Positions 7,760-17,626 of a DNA stretch of 64,000 nt are shown one piece after another (within the stretch, counting starts at the first letter, position 1; each line of letters starts with the position of its first letter). The notes under the pieces are model-generated. The model did not search any database and was not told the DNA's origin. It saw only the letters and a program-made list of their open reading frames with translations. Made by a program: the position numbers and the translations under genes. Origin of the DNA: Fen-1298 sp963833465 (GTDB taxonomy: Bacteria; Bacteroidota; Ignavibacteria; UBA10030); NCBI GenBank assembly GCA_963833465.1, contig CAWHXW010000005.1:132866-196865 (forward strand), read 5' to 3'.

Positions 7760-7833
7760 TGGACCGTACCGGGCTCGAACCGGTGACCTCCACAATGCCA
7801 TTGTGGCGCTCTCCCATGCTGAGCTAACGGCCC
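7760..7833 (-). tRNA. tRNA-Ala (GGC)
   Basis: A 74-nt cloverleaf on the minus strand with acceptor GGGCCGT/ACGGTCC, anticodon stem CCACA/TGTGG, loop ATGGCAT giving anticodon GGC (Ala, GCC codons), and T-arm CCGGTTCGAGCCCGG. No CCA is encoded. It is the intact gene whose 3' 29 bases are duplicated twice downstream next to the GIY-YIG genes. Confidence 0.93.
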
Positions 7834-7842
7834 ATATCTTAA

Positions 7843-7871
7843 AATATACCCAAGGATCAAAGCAAAGTCAA
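7843..7871 (-). promoter_or_regulatory. Promoter of tRNA-Ala
   Basis: TTGACT (7871-7866) and TATATT (7848-7843) with a 17-base spacer lie ten bases upstream of the tRNA-Ala 5' end on the minus strand, a near-consensus sigma-70-type promoter. Confidence 0.65.
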
Positions 7872-7935
7872 TTATAATGTCTTTGCAAAATATATAAGTT
7901 TTTAATATTATAATACATATATTACTTAAAAATAA

Positions 7936-8385
7936 TTGGACCAATTTACGAAGATTCTTAAAAAACATTCGTATGTAATTATTCTATTTATAATTGGCTT
8001 TATAGTTATATCTATTTTTACTTTTTTTTCATGTAAAGATCAAACAACTCAAAATCATTCTTCTAATATCGTTTTCCCTCCTAGTGGGATAACTTTTAGT
8101 AAATATGTTGGACCGCTCTTTCAACAAACTTGTTTAGGTTCTCAATGCCATAGTGACAACAATGTCCAAGGTGTCATTGATCTTGAAACCAATGCATATC
8201 AAAACATTATGTACCCTCAACCAGGTCAAATTAATTTAGTGATCATTAAAAATGGAAATAATAGTCCTCTAGTAATGTACCTCGACGGAAGAATGGCTCC
8301 GCAAATGCCGCTCCGTCAGCAACCGCTGACAACGAATCAGATCACCGGCGTCAAAACGTGGATTGATGAAGGTGGAAATCCTTAA
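7936..8385 (+). CDS. Membrane-anchored cytochrome c-like protein with CX4CH motif
   Basis: A 149-residue protein with an N-terminal hydrophobic helix (IILFIIGFIVISIFTFF) ending in a Cys that could serve as a lipobox, then a small domain with CLGSQCH (CX4CH) near residue 69, a later M-P-L region and the closing WIDEGGNP. The layout (LFQQTCLGSQCH, then an RMAPQMP-like sixth-ligand region, then ITGVKTWIDEG) matches the planctomycete-type cytochrome c-like proteins common in Ignavibacteria, which carry CX4CH instead of CXXCH. Heme attachment is therefore probable but unproven. Translation appears to start at TTG; no good ribosome site is visible. Confidence 0.65.
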   Translation: MDQFTKILKKHSYVIILFIIGFIVISIFTFFSCKDQTTQNHSSNIVFPPSGITFSKYVGPLFQQTCLGSQCHSDNNVQGVIDLETNAYQNIMYPQPGQINLVIIKNGNNSPLVMYLDGRMAPQMPLRQQPLTTNQITGVKTWIDEGGNP

Positions 8386-8400
8386 TTAAATTTCGATGCC

Positions 8401-9279
8401 TTACGAGTTACGCGCATCCTTTCCCCAGTTAAGTTTTCTCCTTAGAACATCGTAATAGCTTCTATTCTTTCGCTTGACAAGTTTAGTTATCAGCAGCGAA
8501 CGATTTATAATAATTTCTACCGGCGGCATTAATAAAGACTGCTGCTGTCCATCAGCTGCAAGATGAATCTTTCCAGTCGCAGTTTCAATTTTTAGTGTAA
8601 CAATTGATTCTTCAGGAACCACAATTGTACGTGCCGTTAATGTATGCGGACAAATAGGACTTATAAGAATCAAATTATTTTTAGGTGTTACAATCGGGCC
8701 GCCATTAGAAAGAGCATACGCAGTCGATCCTGTCGGAGTTGAAATAATAATACCATCGCCGGTAAAATCAGATAAGAATTCACCGTTCACAAATGTCTTT
8801 ACATTGAACATTCGTGAAGAACTGGTTTGATGAAGAACAATGTCGTTTAGTGCTTGAAAATTTTTTAGTTTGCCGATTCTTGCTTGAAGCATCATCCGAT
8901 CTTCAACTATATAATCACCATCGATGATCTCTGTAAGGCATTCATCAAGCTCATCAAGTGAAACTTCCGCAAGAAATCCTAACTTGCCAAGATTAATACC
9001 TAAAATTGGAGTCGGCTTACCATTTACAAGATGCGCCATTCGAAGGATCGTTCCATCCCCACCAAGCGAAATAAGTATATCACATGCAGCTGGCAATTTT
9101 CGTTCCGATACCATAGGCGATTGATTAAGCAAATGTTTGTCTATTTTTCCTCTCAATCCTTTAGCCATAGCTTCATCAAGAACATAAGCTACTTCTTCTT
9201 GGTCAAATCTTTTGATCAACCGTTCGACTACTTTTGGCAATTCTGCTTTATCTAAATTTCCCGCAATTCCGAATTTCAT
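8401..9279 (-). CDS. nadK: NAD kinase
   Basis: Phosphorylates NAD to NADP in the cytosol. The 292-residue length is usual. Diagnostic motifs are GGDGTILR near residue 73 (the DFG/GGDGT phosphate loop), the NLGKLGFLAE stretch, and GSTAYALSNGGPI near residue 182. A C-terminal strand carries AADGQ. The gene lies nine bases after a DUF1844 gene and near a GT2 gene and leuS, on the same strand, and probably shares their transcript. Confidence 0.95.
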   Translation of the reverse strand: MKFGIAGNLDKAELPKVVERLIKRFDQEEVAYVLDEAMAKGLRGKIDKHLLNQSPMVSERKLPAACDILISLGGDGTILRMAHLVNGKPTPILGINLGKLGFLAEVSLDELDECLTEIIDGDYIVEDRMMLQARIGKLKNFQALNDIVLHQTSSSRMFNVKTFVNGEFLSDFTGDGIIISTPTGSTAYALSNGGPIVTPKNNLILISPICPHTLTARTIVVPEESIVTLKIETATGKIHLAADGQQQSLLMPPVEIIINRSLLITKLVKRKNRSYYDVLRRKLNWGKDARNS

Positions 9280-9287
9280 AGTAGACT

Positions 9288-9575
9288 CTATTTTTTTTCT
9301 GTTGACGGCTGTTCTTTTGACATTTCATCAACATAATTCAACTTTAATTCCTGTAGTATGCCTTTCAGTAATTTAGTTTCATCTTCTGACAAATTCCCTC
9401 TTGTTTTTTCTTCCAGCATATCGAGAATATCAATAGATAATTGTGCTTGCTGAAGATCACGCTCAATTTTATCCGATATAGGATTTTTCAATTTTCCCAT
9501 TTGCTGCATTGCTGCTGCCTGAAATGTCATTACAAGACTAAAAAATAGCGAAGTATTTTTATCTGATGAAGCCAT
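9288..9575 (-). CDS. DUF1844 protein
   Basis: A 95-residue protein matching DUF1844: a hydrophobic FFSLVMTFQAAAMQQMGK segment with alternating Met and Gln, followed by a long helix DLQQAQLSIDILDMLEEKTRGNL. The family is conserved in many bacteria without known function. I start at ATG 9575 because an AAGGAGA ribosome site precedes it; the upstream ATG at 9599 overlaps the glycosyltransferase gene. It lies between nadK and that gene, all closely spaced. Confidence 0.8.
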   Translation of the reverse strand: MASSDKNTSLFFSLVMTFQAAAMQQMGKLKNPISDKIERDLQQAQLSIDILDMLEEKTRGNLSEDETKLLKGILQELKLNYVDEMSKEQPSTEKK

Positions 9576-9586
9576 AAATGTCTCCT

Positions 9587-10342
9587 TTATTGTTTCCAAA
9601 TTTCACGCAATTTTGCATATTTTAAAAATACCGCGTACGAAGATATTTTACAAACAATAAATCCATAATATCCATCTAAAAAACCGCGCTTTAAAAAATA
9701 ATCACGAATGAATCGAAATGCTGGAGAAACGAGCAGCCGCACAATCGATGCTTTCTTCCTTTTTTCAAATAAAACACTCGCAGATATATCCGTGAAATAG
9801 TCTACTTGTTTGATGTGACCTGAAATAGAAAAGTAACTGAAATGCAGAATGTCTCCTTTCAAATATCCGACAGACGCACTTGCTTCGTTTAATTTATAAC
9901 GGTCATGCGGATTAATTCCAGTCCATTTCCCCTTTCGCTTATCGAATAAGCGAATTTTTCGATCTGGATACCAGCCGCCGTGCCGGATCCATGCACCGCA
10001 ATAATTGGTTAACCGATTCATTTCGTAACCATCATATTTCCAGTTAGATTTTACAAAGGCGATAGATCTTCGCAATTCATCTGAAAGGACCTCGTCAGCA
10101 TCAAGAGACAATATGAAAAAGAATGAAGCTTTTTCCAAAGCATAATTTTTCTGTTGTATATGTCCTTCAAATTCATGCTGAAATACTTTTACACCTGAAG
10201 ATTTGCAGATTTCTACAGTTTTATCAGAAGAATAAGAATCTACTACAACAATCTCATCTGCAATTTCTTTGACAGAATTGAGACAGCGAGCTATATTTCG
10301 TTCTTCATTATAAGTAATGATGACAACTGAAAACTGAACCAA
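9587..10342 (-). CDS. Family 2 glycosyltransferase (WaaE/KdtX-like)
   Basis: A 251-residue cytosolic transferase with the GT-A fold. It starts SVVIITYNEERNIARCL and has IVVVDSYSSDKT and LSLDADEVLS, the latter holding the metal-binding DxD. The YPDRKIRLF and FSYFSISGHIKQ segments are typical of the lipopolysaccharide-core glycosyltransferase family related to WaaE. The acceptor is unknown; lipid A core or another surface glycan is likely. It lies 14 bases downstream of leuS. Confidence 0.85.
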   Translation of the reverse strand: MVQFSVVIITYNEERNIARCLNSVKEIADEIVVVDSYSSDKTVEICKSSGVKVFQHEFEGHIQQKNYALEKASFFFILSLDADEVLSDELRRSIAFVKSNWKYDGYEMNRLTNYCGAWIRHGGWYPDRKIRLFDKRKGKWTGINPHDRYKLNEASASVGYLKGDILHFSYFSISGHIKQVDYFTDISASVLFEKRKKASIVRLLVSPAFRFIRDYFLKRGFLDGYYGFIVCKISSYAVFLKYAKLREIWKQ

Positions 10343-10356
10343 TTTATAATCCTTGC

Positions 10357-12939
10357 TTAGTTTCCAATTACAATATTAACAAGTTTATTTGGAATAATAA
10401 TTTTTTTAATGATACGCTTTCCATCGGTATAACGCCTGATGTTGGAATCTTCAAATGCCAGTTGTTCTAATTCCATGCCGGGTGTATCTTTCGCAACGAC
10501 AATTTTAGAGCGAATCTTTCCGTTAATCTGTAACACTACTTCAACTTTTGATTCTACACATTTATTTTCATCATAACTCGGCCATGGTTCATATGCTGTT
10601 GATTTACTATGCCCAAGTATTTCCCAAATTTCTTCAGCAATATGCGGTGCAAATGGCGCGAGAAGCAGAACAAAATTTTCCATAATTATTCGCGGCCGTA
10701 TTTCTAACTTCATTGCTTCGTTTAAAAAAATCATCATTTGTGAAATGGCGGTGTTGAAACGAAGATTTTCAATATCGTCGCCGACTTTTTTTACAGTTTG
10801 ATGATAAAGCCGTTCGAAATCTGTGGTTGGTTCGATATCCTGGATGGCTGTGTCTATCTTACCGTCTTCGTTTACAAACAAACGCCAGAACCGATTGAGA
10901 AACCGGAATACACCTTCTACACCGCGTGTATTCCAAGGTTTCATCTCCTCTAATGGCCCCATGAACATTTCAAACATTCGCACTGAATCGGCTCCGTATT
11001 CTTTTACAACATCATCCGGATTGACAACATTACCACGCGACTTCGACATCTTGCGGGAATCTTCGCCAAGGATAATACCTTGATGCCGTAATTTTAGAAA
11101 TGGTTCTTTCGTGCTAACATAACCAAGGTCGTTCAAAACTTTATGCCAAAAACGTGAATACATTAAATGTAAAACTGCATGCTCGGAGCCACCAATATAC
11201 AAATCAATAGGCATCCAATAATTTTCTTTTTCTATATTGCAAAAGGCATCATCGTTTTTCGGATCGATAAAACGAAGATAGTACCAGCATGACCCTGCCC
11301 ATTGCGGCATTGTATTAGTTTCACGTCTTCCTTTCAATCCGGTTTCTTTGTCTATAATATTCACCCACTCCGTTGCGAGCGCAAGTGGAGATTCCGTTGT
11401 TCCACTCGGCTGGAATTTTTCCAACCTCGGCAATTCCAGCGGCAATTCCTTTTCATCAATTGCTTTCAATGTTCCATCTTCCAAATAGACAATTGGAATT
11501 GGTTCGCCCCAGTACCGTTGACGTGAAAAAAGCCAATCGCGCAATTTATATGTTACTGTAAATTTGCCAAGTTCTTTCTTTTCTAACCAACTAATGATTG
11601 TTTTCTTTGCTTCAGGTGTCGATAATCCATTCAGCGAAACTTCATTATTTGCCGAGTTGATTGCAATACCGTCATCAATAAAACATTCAGCAGCGTCTCG
11701 CCCGCCATCAACGACTTTGATTATTTCTAAATTGAATTTCTTCGCAAACTCCATATCACGTTCATCATGGCCCGGGACTGCCATGATAGCTCCAGTGCCG
11801 TAACCCATCAGTACATAATCTGCAATCCATATTGGAATTTCTTTTCCTGTGGTCGGATTAATTGCAAAGCCACCGGTAAAGACACCGGTTTTTTCTTTCT
11901 CTGTTCCGCGTTCCAGTTCGCTCTTAGATGCTGTTTCTTTTCTGTATTGCTGAATATTTTCTTTTTGTTCTTGTGATGATACGACATCTACTAATGGATG
12001 CTCAGGTGCAAGCACCATATACGTTGCACCGAAAAGTGTATCAAGTCTGGTAGTAAAAACACGAATTTTATCTGTTTTACCTTTCACTTCGAAAATAACA
12101 TCTGCGCCTTCAGAACGGCCGATCCAATTTCGCTGCTGCTCAATCGTCGAGATAGGCCAATCTAACGCTTTTGCATCTTCTAACAATCGCTCGGAGTACG
12201 CTGTAATACGCATCATCCATTGTAGCATCGGACGGCGTTCGATCGTGTAACCTTTCTCAGTCCATTCTGCAACTTCTTCATTTGCTAATACTGTGCCGAG
12301 CGCTTCGCACCAATTGACTGGAATTTCAGCAACATAAGCAAGCCGGAATTGCGCAATAAAATCGTGTTTTTCCTTTTTTGTTTTCCGCTTCCATTCATCT
12401 GCAGTAAATGAATATTGGACATCCAGATTTTTAGTTCCATATGAGGCAAGTTCCTGTTCTAATGTTTGAATCGGACGTGCTTTGTGTTCACGAAAATCGA
12501 ACCATGAATTATAAATTTTTAAAAATATCCATTGAGTCCATTTATAATATTTTGGGTCGGTCGTATTGACTTCTCGTTCCCAATCGTAACTCAATCCAAG
12601 CATTTTAATTTGGCGTCTGAAAGTATCGATATTGCGTTCTGTCGTTTCTCTTGGATGAATATTTGTCTGCATTGCATAACGTTCGGCGGGCAGTCCGAAT
12701 GCATCCCATCCCATAGGATGCAAAACAGCAAAGCCTTTCATCCTTCGATAACGGCAAAGAATATCGGTTGCAGTGTACCCTTCTGGATGACCGACATGTA
12801 ATCCAGCTCCAGACGGATAAGGAAACATATCCAGTATATAGGATTTTGGTTTCTGTTCATCATCTAAAACGCGAAAAGTTTTTTCGCGCTCCCAAAATTC
12901 CTGCCATTTAGCTTCGATTCGAGAAAAGTCGTAATTCAT
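10357..12939 (-). CDS. leuS: Leucyl-tRNA synthetase
   Basis: Charges tRNA-Leu. The protein of about 860 residues has the class I HIGH variant HVGHPEGY after FPYPSGAGL, the CP1 editing domain in the middle (including TRLDTLFGATY and MAVPGHDERD), the KMSKS motif (SRKMSKSRGN), and a C-terminal anticodon-binding domain. The open frame extends 13 codons further, but MNYDFSRIEAKWQEFW is the normal LeuRS N-terminus, with AAGGAT upstream, so I start at 12939. Confidence 0.97.
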   Translation of the reverse strand: MNYDFSRIEAKWQEFWEREKTFRVLDDEQKPKSYILDMFPYPSGAGLHVGHPEGYTATDILCRYRRMKGFAVLHPMGWDAFGLPAERYAMQTNIHPRETTERNIDTFRRQIKMLGLSYDWEREVNTTDPKYYKWTQWIFLKIYNSWFDFREHKARPIQTLEQELASYGTKNLDVQYSFTADEWKRKTKKEKHDFIAQFRLAYVAEIPVNWCEALGTVLANEEVAEWTEKGYTIERRPMLQWMMRITAYSERLLEDAKALDWPISTIEQQRNWIGRSEGADVIFEVKGKTDKIRVFTTRLDTLFGATYMVLAPEHPLVDVVSSQEQKENIQQYRKETASKSELERGTEKEKTGVFTGGFAINPTTGKEIPIWIADYVLMGYGTGAIMAVPGHDERDMEFAKKFNLEIIKVVDGGRDAAECFIDDGIAINSANNEVSLNGLSTPEAKKTIISWLEKKELGKFTVTYKLRDWLFSRQRYWGEPIPIVYLEDGTLKAIDEKELPLELPRLEKFQPSGTTESPLALATEWVNIIDKETGLKGRRETNTMPQWAGSCWYYLRFIDPKNDDAFCNIEKENYWMPIDLYIGGSEHAVLHLMYSRFWHKVLNDLGYVSTKEPFLKLRHQGIILGEDSRKMSKSRGNVVNPDDVVKEYGADSVRMFEMFMGPLEEMKPWNTRGVEGVFRFLNRFWRLFVNEDGKIDTAIQDIEPTTDFERLYHQTVKKVGDDIENLRFNTAISQMMIFLNEAMKLEIRPRIIMENFVLLLAPFAPHIAEEIWEILGHSKSTAYEPWPSYDENKCVESKVEVVLQINGKIRSKIVVAKDTPGMELEQLAFEDSNIRRYTDGKRIIKKIIIPNKLVNIVIGN

Positions 12940-13063
12940 TCTAGAGAAATCCTTATCAACAAAGAAAATTACATACATTGCTTTAAAGCAATCGGATAGA
13001 ATTTACACAAAGTGTGTCCTATTATCAACGTTTCGAGAAAAAGAAGTTCTATTAGGAATAATA

Positions 13064-13957
13064 TCAGAATAGCAATAGTACAATAAAAGCCGTCAGTACA
13101 AATAAAAGTCCCATAGAAATAATCTGTAAGACTCCTATCACTATTGTTTTTAATAAAGTTCGAAGGAATGAATCTCTATAAATACGCCTGAAAGTCATGA
13201 AAAGGTATATTGGAGATAATAAAATTGGGACAATAAATATTATCAACGTATTGGCAATTCGATCCACCAAAAAAGAAACTGTCAACAATAGAAAAACAAA
13301 ACTGTGGTAGTGAATAGACAACACCAGCGTACCGATGTAATACTTTGCTTTTTTCCGATTAAGTATAAAAATAATCAATGCAAACAATGGCATTAATGCA
13401 AACATCATATACGAAACACCTTTCAGGAGCATGTGGTTGAATCCCTCCTGTCCTTCTGTTCCGAGTCGCGACAATTGTCGCATCATGTACCTGTTCAGAA
13501 TCGTAGGTTGAATTGCATTAACCTGCATCACAGAATCAAGTTGCGATTGGAGCGTAACATTCCGAAGGTCTGCCAAACTGATACCAGAATATGTTATTTT
13601 ATTTAAATTCACATCGACATCTGAAGATGATGTATACGTCGCCTGCGGAAGAGAAATGATTAGAAAAAAAATAAAACTAATGAAGATATAAAACCTGACA
13701 GGTGCAACATACCGGACGTGCCTCCCTCTGATAAACTCAGATGTAAGAAATCCAGGTTTAAAGCAAATAGCTATTAATGTCTGAATGGATTTAGTATCAA
13801 AATGCAAGATGCCCTCTGCCGCCTCTTCTAATAAATGCTTCAGTGGAACATTGAGCGCATGATTTTTCTGACCACACTTTGGACAATATTCATTCATTAC
13901 AAATATATGTGTATTGCAATTTGAACACCTAAGAGATTTTAATTTTATATGTGGCAT
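13064..13957 (-). CDS. DUF3667 membrane protein with N-terminal zinc ribbon
   Basis: A 297-residue protein. The N-terminus has two Cys pairs (CSNC and CPKCGQKN, residues 11-31) forming a zinc-ribbon-like knuckle. The segment LKHLLEEAAEGILHFDTKSIQTL, the PGFLTSEFIRGRHVRYVAPV motif and four or five C-terminal membrane helices follow. This order is that of the DUF3667 family, widespread in Bacteroidota and of unknown function. Transcribed alone, with gaps on both sides. Confidence 0.8.
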   Translation of the reverse strand: MPHIKLKSLRCSNCNTHIFVMNEYCPKCGQKNHALNVPLKHLLEEAAEGILHFDTKSIQTLIAICFKPGFLTSEFIRGRHVRYVAPVRFYIFISFIFFLIISLPQATYTSSSDVDVNLNKITYSGISLADLRNVTLQSQLDSVMQVNAIQPTILNRYMMRQLSRLGTEGQEGFNHMLLKGVSYMMFALMPLFALIIFILNRKKAKYYIGTLVLSIHYHSFVFLLLTVSFLVDRIANTLIIFIVPILLSPIYLFMTFRRIYRDSFLRTLLKTIVIGVLQIISMGLLFVLTAFIVLLLF

Positions 13958-14060
13958 CTAGTTTTTCCTTGAGACTACGTTCAACCTTCTACATTTCATT
14001 CCGTCGGGCAGGCCGGTTGCGGCTACAATGGAAATCGTTGAATGTTTCCAGAACGATTTT

Positions 14061-16860
14061 TTAATCCATTTTTACTGTTAAACGTTTTCCAGTATATCGA
14101 AGAGTCCTAAAAACTGTTGATGGCTCTATTCCAATGCCAGCCGATTGACTGACTAATACTAAATTAAAAATCCGTTCCTTGAGCATTCCTTCGAATTCAC
14201 CCTTGCGTTCACCAATAGTCAATGCCTTCGTTTTATCATTCCATGAGAACGGAACGACTGCATACTTACCTTTCTCATAATTGTAGTTGTCGTTTTCATC
14301 TTCATATAATTCAAATGTGCCATCAGCACCAGGATAAATTCTTAACTCGATCGGATCGGCTGGCTTTTCTGTCACATACTGGAGATATGGCCCCATTGGA
14401 ATAATTGATCCCGCTTTGACATAGAGCGGCATAATATCTATAGGAGCCGGAGCAGAAATAATCTGTACGCCAGCAAGTGATTCCCCTGTCCAAAAGTTGA
14501 TCCATGCTGTAGTACCGGGTAAATACACTTTCCTTGTTTTTTCATGTTGTGAGCCTGTGTCTGCTTTTTGCTGGGAAGGAAGTACCCAACGCAATTGAGC
14601 AACGGCACCTAACCTGTTCTCATAATATTCGAATTTCACGTCGTAATTCTTCCCCGCTTCGAGGAATATTTTCCCGGAAGCAATAAGCGGCGCCTGGTCC
14701 TGCCAATCGTCTATGAGCATCTTATTATCCACCCACACGCGTGAGCCATCGTCTGTTATGGTGTTGATTATGTATTCTCCTGTCTCGGGAGCTACGATTT
14801 TACCACTCCATCGGATGGAAAATGTATCCTTTGTCATTCCCTGGAGAGGCTCACCTTCGCCCCAATCAAAATCGATAACTGAATCCCTCCGTGTTGTAAA
14901 CAATCTATTGAATTCCATTCCTTCATAATATTCTCCGGTCAATCCGGATTTTCCATCCTGCGAGAGCAGATTGTTCATTGGAATAATTTTTCCAGAATCA
15001 GCTTGTGTCCAGGCATGGTACATTGGTTCCGTCACAGGATTCACAAGCAGGGAAGGACCGAACATAAACTGATCGTCAATGTTAAATACGTTACTGTCAT
15101 GTGCAAAATCAAAGGCAAGGCCCCGCATTATTGTATAATTATCATAAGTCACTTTCCAACCAAGCGAATAAATGTATGGCATCAGTCTATAGCGAAGATT
15201 ATCGAACTTCAATTGGGCATCGTACGACCAGGAACCTTTATCGCCAAACTGCCATATCTCACGCGGCGTACTGCTTCCGTGAACCCGGAAAATCGGACAG
15301 AATGTACCGTACTGGTACCAGCGCGTAAATAGCTCCCTGTACATTTCATTCTTGCTTCCTCCTGGAACTCTGACGGTAAATCCGCCGATATCCGTTGTCC
15401 AGTATGGTATTCCGGTAAAGCAAAAATTAAGGCCGGCGGGAATTTGTTTATGAAAAACATCCCAACTTGCCGTGATATCGCCGGACCATGTCGTTGCAGC
15501 ATTGCGTTGCTGGCCGGGGAAGGCAGATCGCGTGAGAATATAGACGCGTTTGTCCGACGTTGATTGCCGCTGCCCTTGATATACGGCTGTCGTTGTCATT
15601 AGAGGGTACGTATTGAGGTAGCGTGCGCCGGTGCCCAGATTATTATTTATGATCATTTTGATCTCATTATTTCTCAAATCACCAACCTCTGGTTCACTGG
15701 CATCCAGCCACCATCCATCAAATCCCTTGACATATAATGAATCATGGATCTGTTTCCAGTACAATGCACGGGCTCCTTGTTCATACGGATTATAGTATCT
15801 GCTGTTTTCCCATGTAGGTTTCAATAAAAATCCTTTCTGATCCATTTCCGAATAATTGGTACTCCCAGAAAAGAATTTCGCCCATACCGAGATGATGATG
15901 TGCGCATTTCTCTCATGAATTTCTTTATTCATTATTATCGGATCCGGATAACGATCCCGGTTCATATAATGTGAACCCCATTGCTGCGGTTCCCGAGCAG
16001 TACCAATCCTGAACAATAACATCCAATGGAACCTGTCGCTGCCGGAATTCATCCACAATTCCAATAACTTCTTTCTGAGTTTGATATCGTTCTTTAGATT
16101 GGAAGAATCCATAAGCCCACTTCGCATACATCGGTGCTTGCCCCGTCAATGTTCTATATCCGGATATAACCTCATCTATTGAACTACCGGCAATGAAATA
16201 ATAATCTATGCCATCGCCGACCTCCGACCAGAGTTCCATGCCCTGCGCACTATCCGAAAATTTTGACAACGAATAATTGTCCCAAAGGATACCATAACCT
16301 TTTGTCGAAACAAGTACAGGGACGGATACGTTCATATTGGCCTGGTAGAGATCAACAGTTTTTCCTCTGAGGTTCATATGGCCTTCCTGATGTTGGCCCA
16401 GGCCGTAAAGAGCTTCCGTCTCCGATAGAATAAATTTTTGTTTGACGCTGTTTATTTTTTCATCAAGAACAACGGATGGAATAATCTCCCTTCCGTTTTC
16501 CCGCAGGAGATTCTCACCTGACTTATCAAGAAATTGGATATTTCCGGTCGAAAGATTAACGTTCGCCTGAATTGATCCTGTTTCAAGTACTATAGTGCCG
16601 GCTTCTTCCCTGACTTTCCATTTAATGTTCTCATACGGCCGATTGATGATTATCAGGCTTTTATGGGTTCGTGATTCACCTGAAAGTGTGGCTTCAACTC
16701 TGACAATTTTATCACCCAACACATGTAATTGGATTTTCTCTTTACCGACGTACACAAGAATGCCGTCAGCTTCTTTTATATAATTATTTTTCTGCTGAAA
16801 ACCTGAAAAAGTGATGAAGAAAAGTAAGATTAAGAATAGTTGAATAATTGATGATCTCAT
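14061..16860 (-). CDS. GH31 glycosidase with inserted PA14 domain, single frameshift (alpha-xylosidase-like)
   Basis: A signal peptide (MRSSIIQLFLILLFFITF) is followed by the GH31 N-terminal beta-sandwich (ALYGLGQHQEGHMNLRG), the barrel start VPLDVIVQDWY, then, in another frame, QQWGSHYMNRDRYPDP. The nucleophile region is GFDGWWLDASEPE and the acid/base region TWSGDITASWD. After the barrel comes a PA14 domain (LTGEYYEGMEFNRLF to AQLRWVL) and the C-terminal sandwich, as in GH31 alpha-xylosidases of the Xyl31A type. One extra base near 15996-16000 separates the two frames; all catalytic regions are intact, so a sequencing error is plausible. Substrate is inferred (xyloglucan-type alpha-xylose); alpha-glucosidase is possible. 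Confidence 0.85.
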
Positions 16861-17224
16861 GGATCCCCCAAAATCAAAAAATGTGAATATGTTATCGCAT
16901 TAAAATTATAATTGGCAACTCTTCGGATGGATGCTGTCGGAGTGCTGTCTATTCCTTTATGATCATTCGTTAAAATGTAGCTAATAGGTAATTTAATCAT
17001 AATCAATGGATTTCGCCATTGCATAATTTAGTCATAACGAAATAAAATGATTTCCACTGGCTTTAATGTTATTGGATGATAGATGTCCTAACAGATTCGT
17101 CTATTTTACTATTCATACTGATGGTTCTTATATACAGTAGAAGAAAGATTATTATTGAATCTCCCTTTAATATTGTGGCATAACTCTTGTAAGTTTAAAC
17201 ATTGTCATCGGAAAGGAATTAAAA
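16861..17224. other. Divergent intergenic region (GH31 / lipoprotein)
   Basis: An AT-rich 364-bp gap between divergent genes. It must hold both promoters. A small perfect inverted repeat, CAATGG/CCATTG with a 6-base spacer (17004-17021), is the only marked structure and could be an operator, but nothing else supports that. Confidence 0.4.
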
Positions 17225-17578
17225 ATGAAAACTTCCAAATCTTCTCTCCTATTACCGATATTGGCAATAATATTTTCTTTTACATTAAGTGGTTGTTACA
17301 CACAGCTTGCTTTTGTGGATGATGAAGATAATTCGACAATTGAGCCTTCACCTATTATTATATATCAACCTGAAATATTGCCAGTGTACGTGCCTGTTTA
17401 CGATCCATTAACACCGATTTATAATCCGTTACCTTCGGCCGTGTCTTCTCAGCCTATAAAACAATCACAATCTCAAATTCGAGACACAGGTTATCAGCGA
17501 CCAAGCCAATCCAATAATACTCAAACGACAAGCTCTGGTTCTAATATTCGCACAAGTGGTTCTAGACATGGTGGGTAA
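17225..17578 (+). CDS. Small lipoprotein, unknown function
   Basis: A 117-residue protein with a lipoprotein signal: a basic start, the hydrophobic LLLPILAIIFSFTL and the lipobox LSGC (Cys near 25), so it should be lipid-anchored. The remainder is low complexity: an acidic patch DDEDN, a Pro/Tyr/Val-rich segment (VYVPVYDPLTPIYNPLP) and a Ser/Gln/Thr-rich tail. An AAAGGAATT ribosome site precedes ATG 17225. No family recognised; a surface or envelope structural role is only a guess. Confidence 0.65.
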   Translation: MKTSKSSLLLPILAIIFSFTLSGCYTQLAFVDDEDNSTIEPSPIIIYQPEILPVYVPVYDPLTPIYNPLPSAVSSQPIKQSQSQIRDTGYQRPSQSNNTQTTSSGSNIRTSGSRHGG

Positions 17579-17587
17579 TAAAAAATC

Positions 17588-17610
17588 AAAAGATATATCA
17601 AAATCTTTTT
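17588..17610. terminator. Bidirectional terminator between convergent genes
   Basis: AAAAGAT pairs with ATCTTTT around an 8-base loop, with A-runs upstream and T-runs downstream on both strands. It lies between the convergent lipoprotein and PP2C phosphatase genes. Confidence 0.45.
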
Positions 17611-17626
17611 GTTCCAAGAATGCTGA

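Noticed and set aside
7042..7833. CRISPR array from three repeated segments
   Set aside because: The repeats are 343 bp apart and contain tRNA and GIY-YIG sequence, not short repeat-spacer units.
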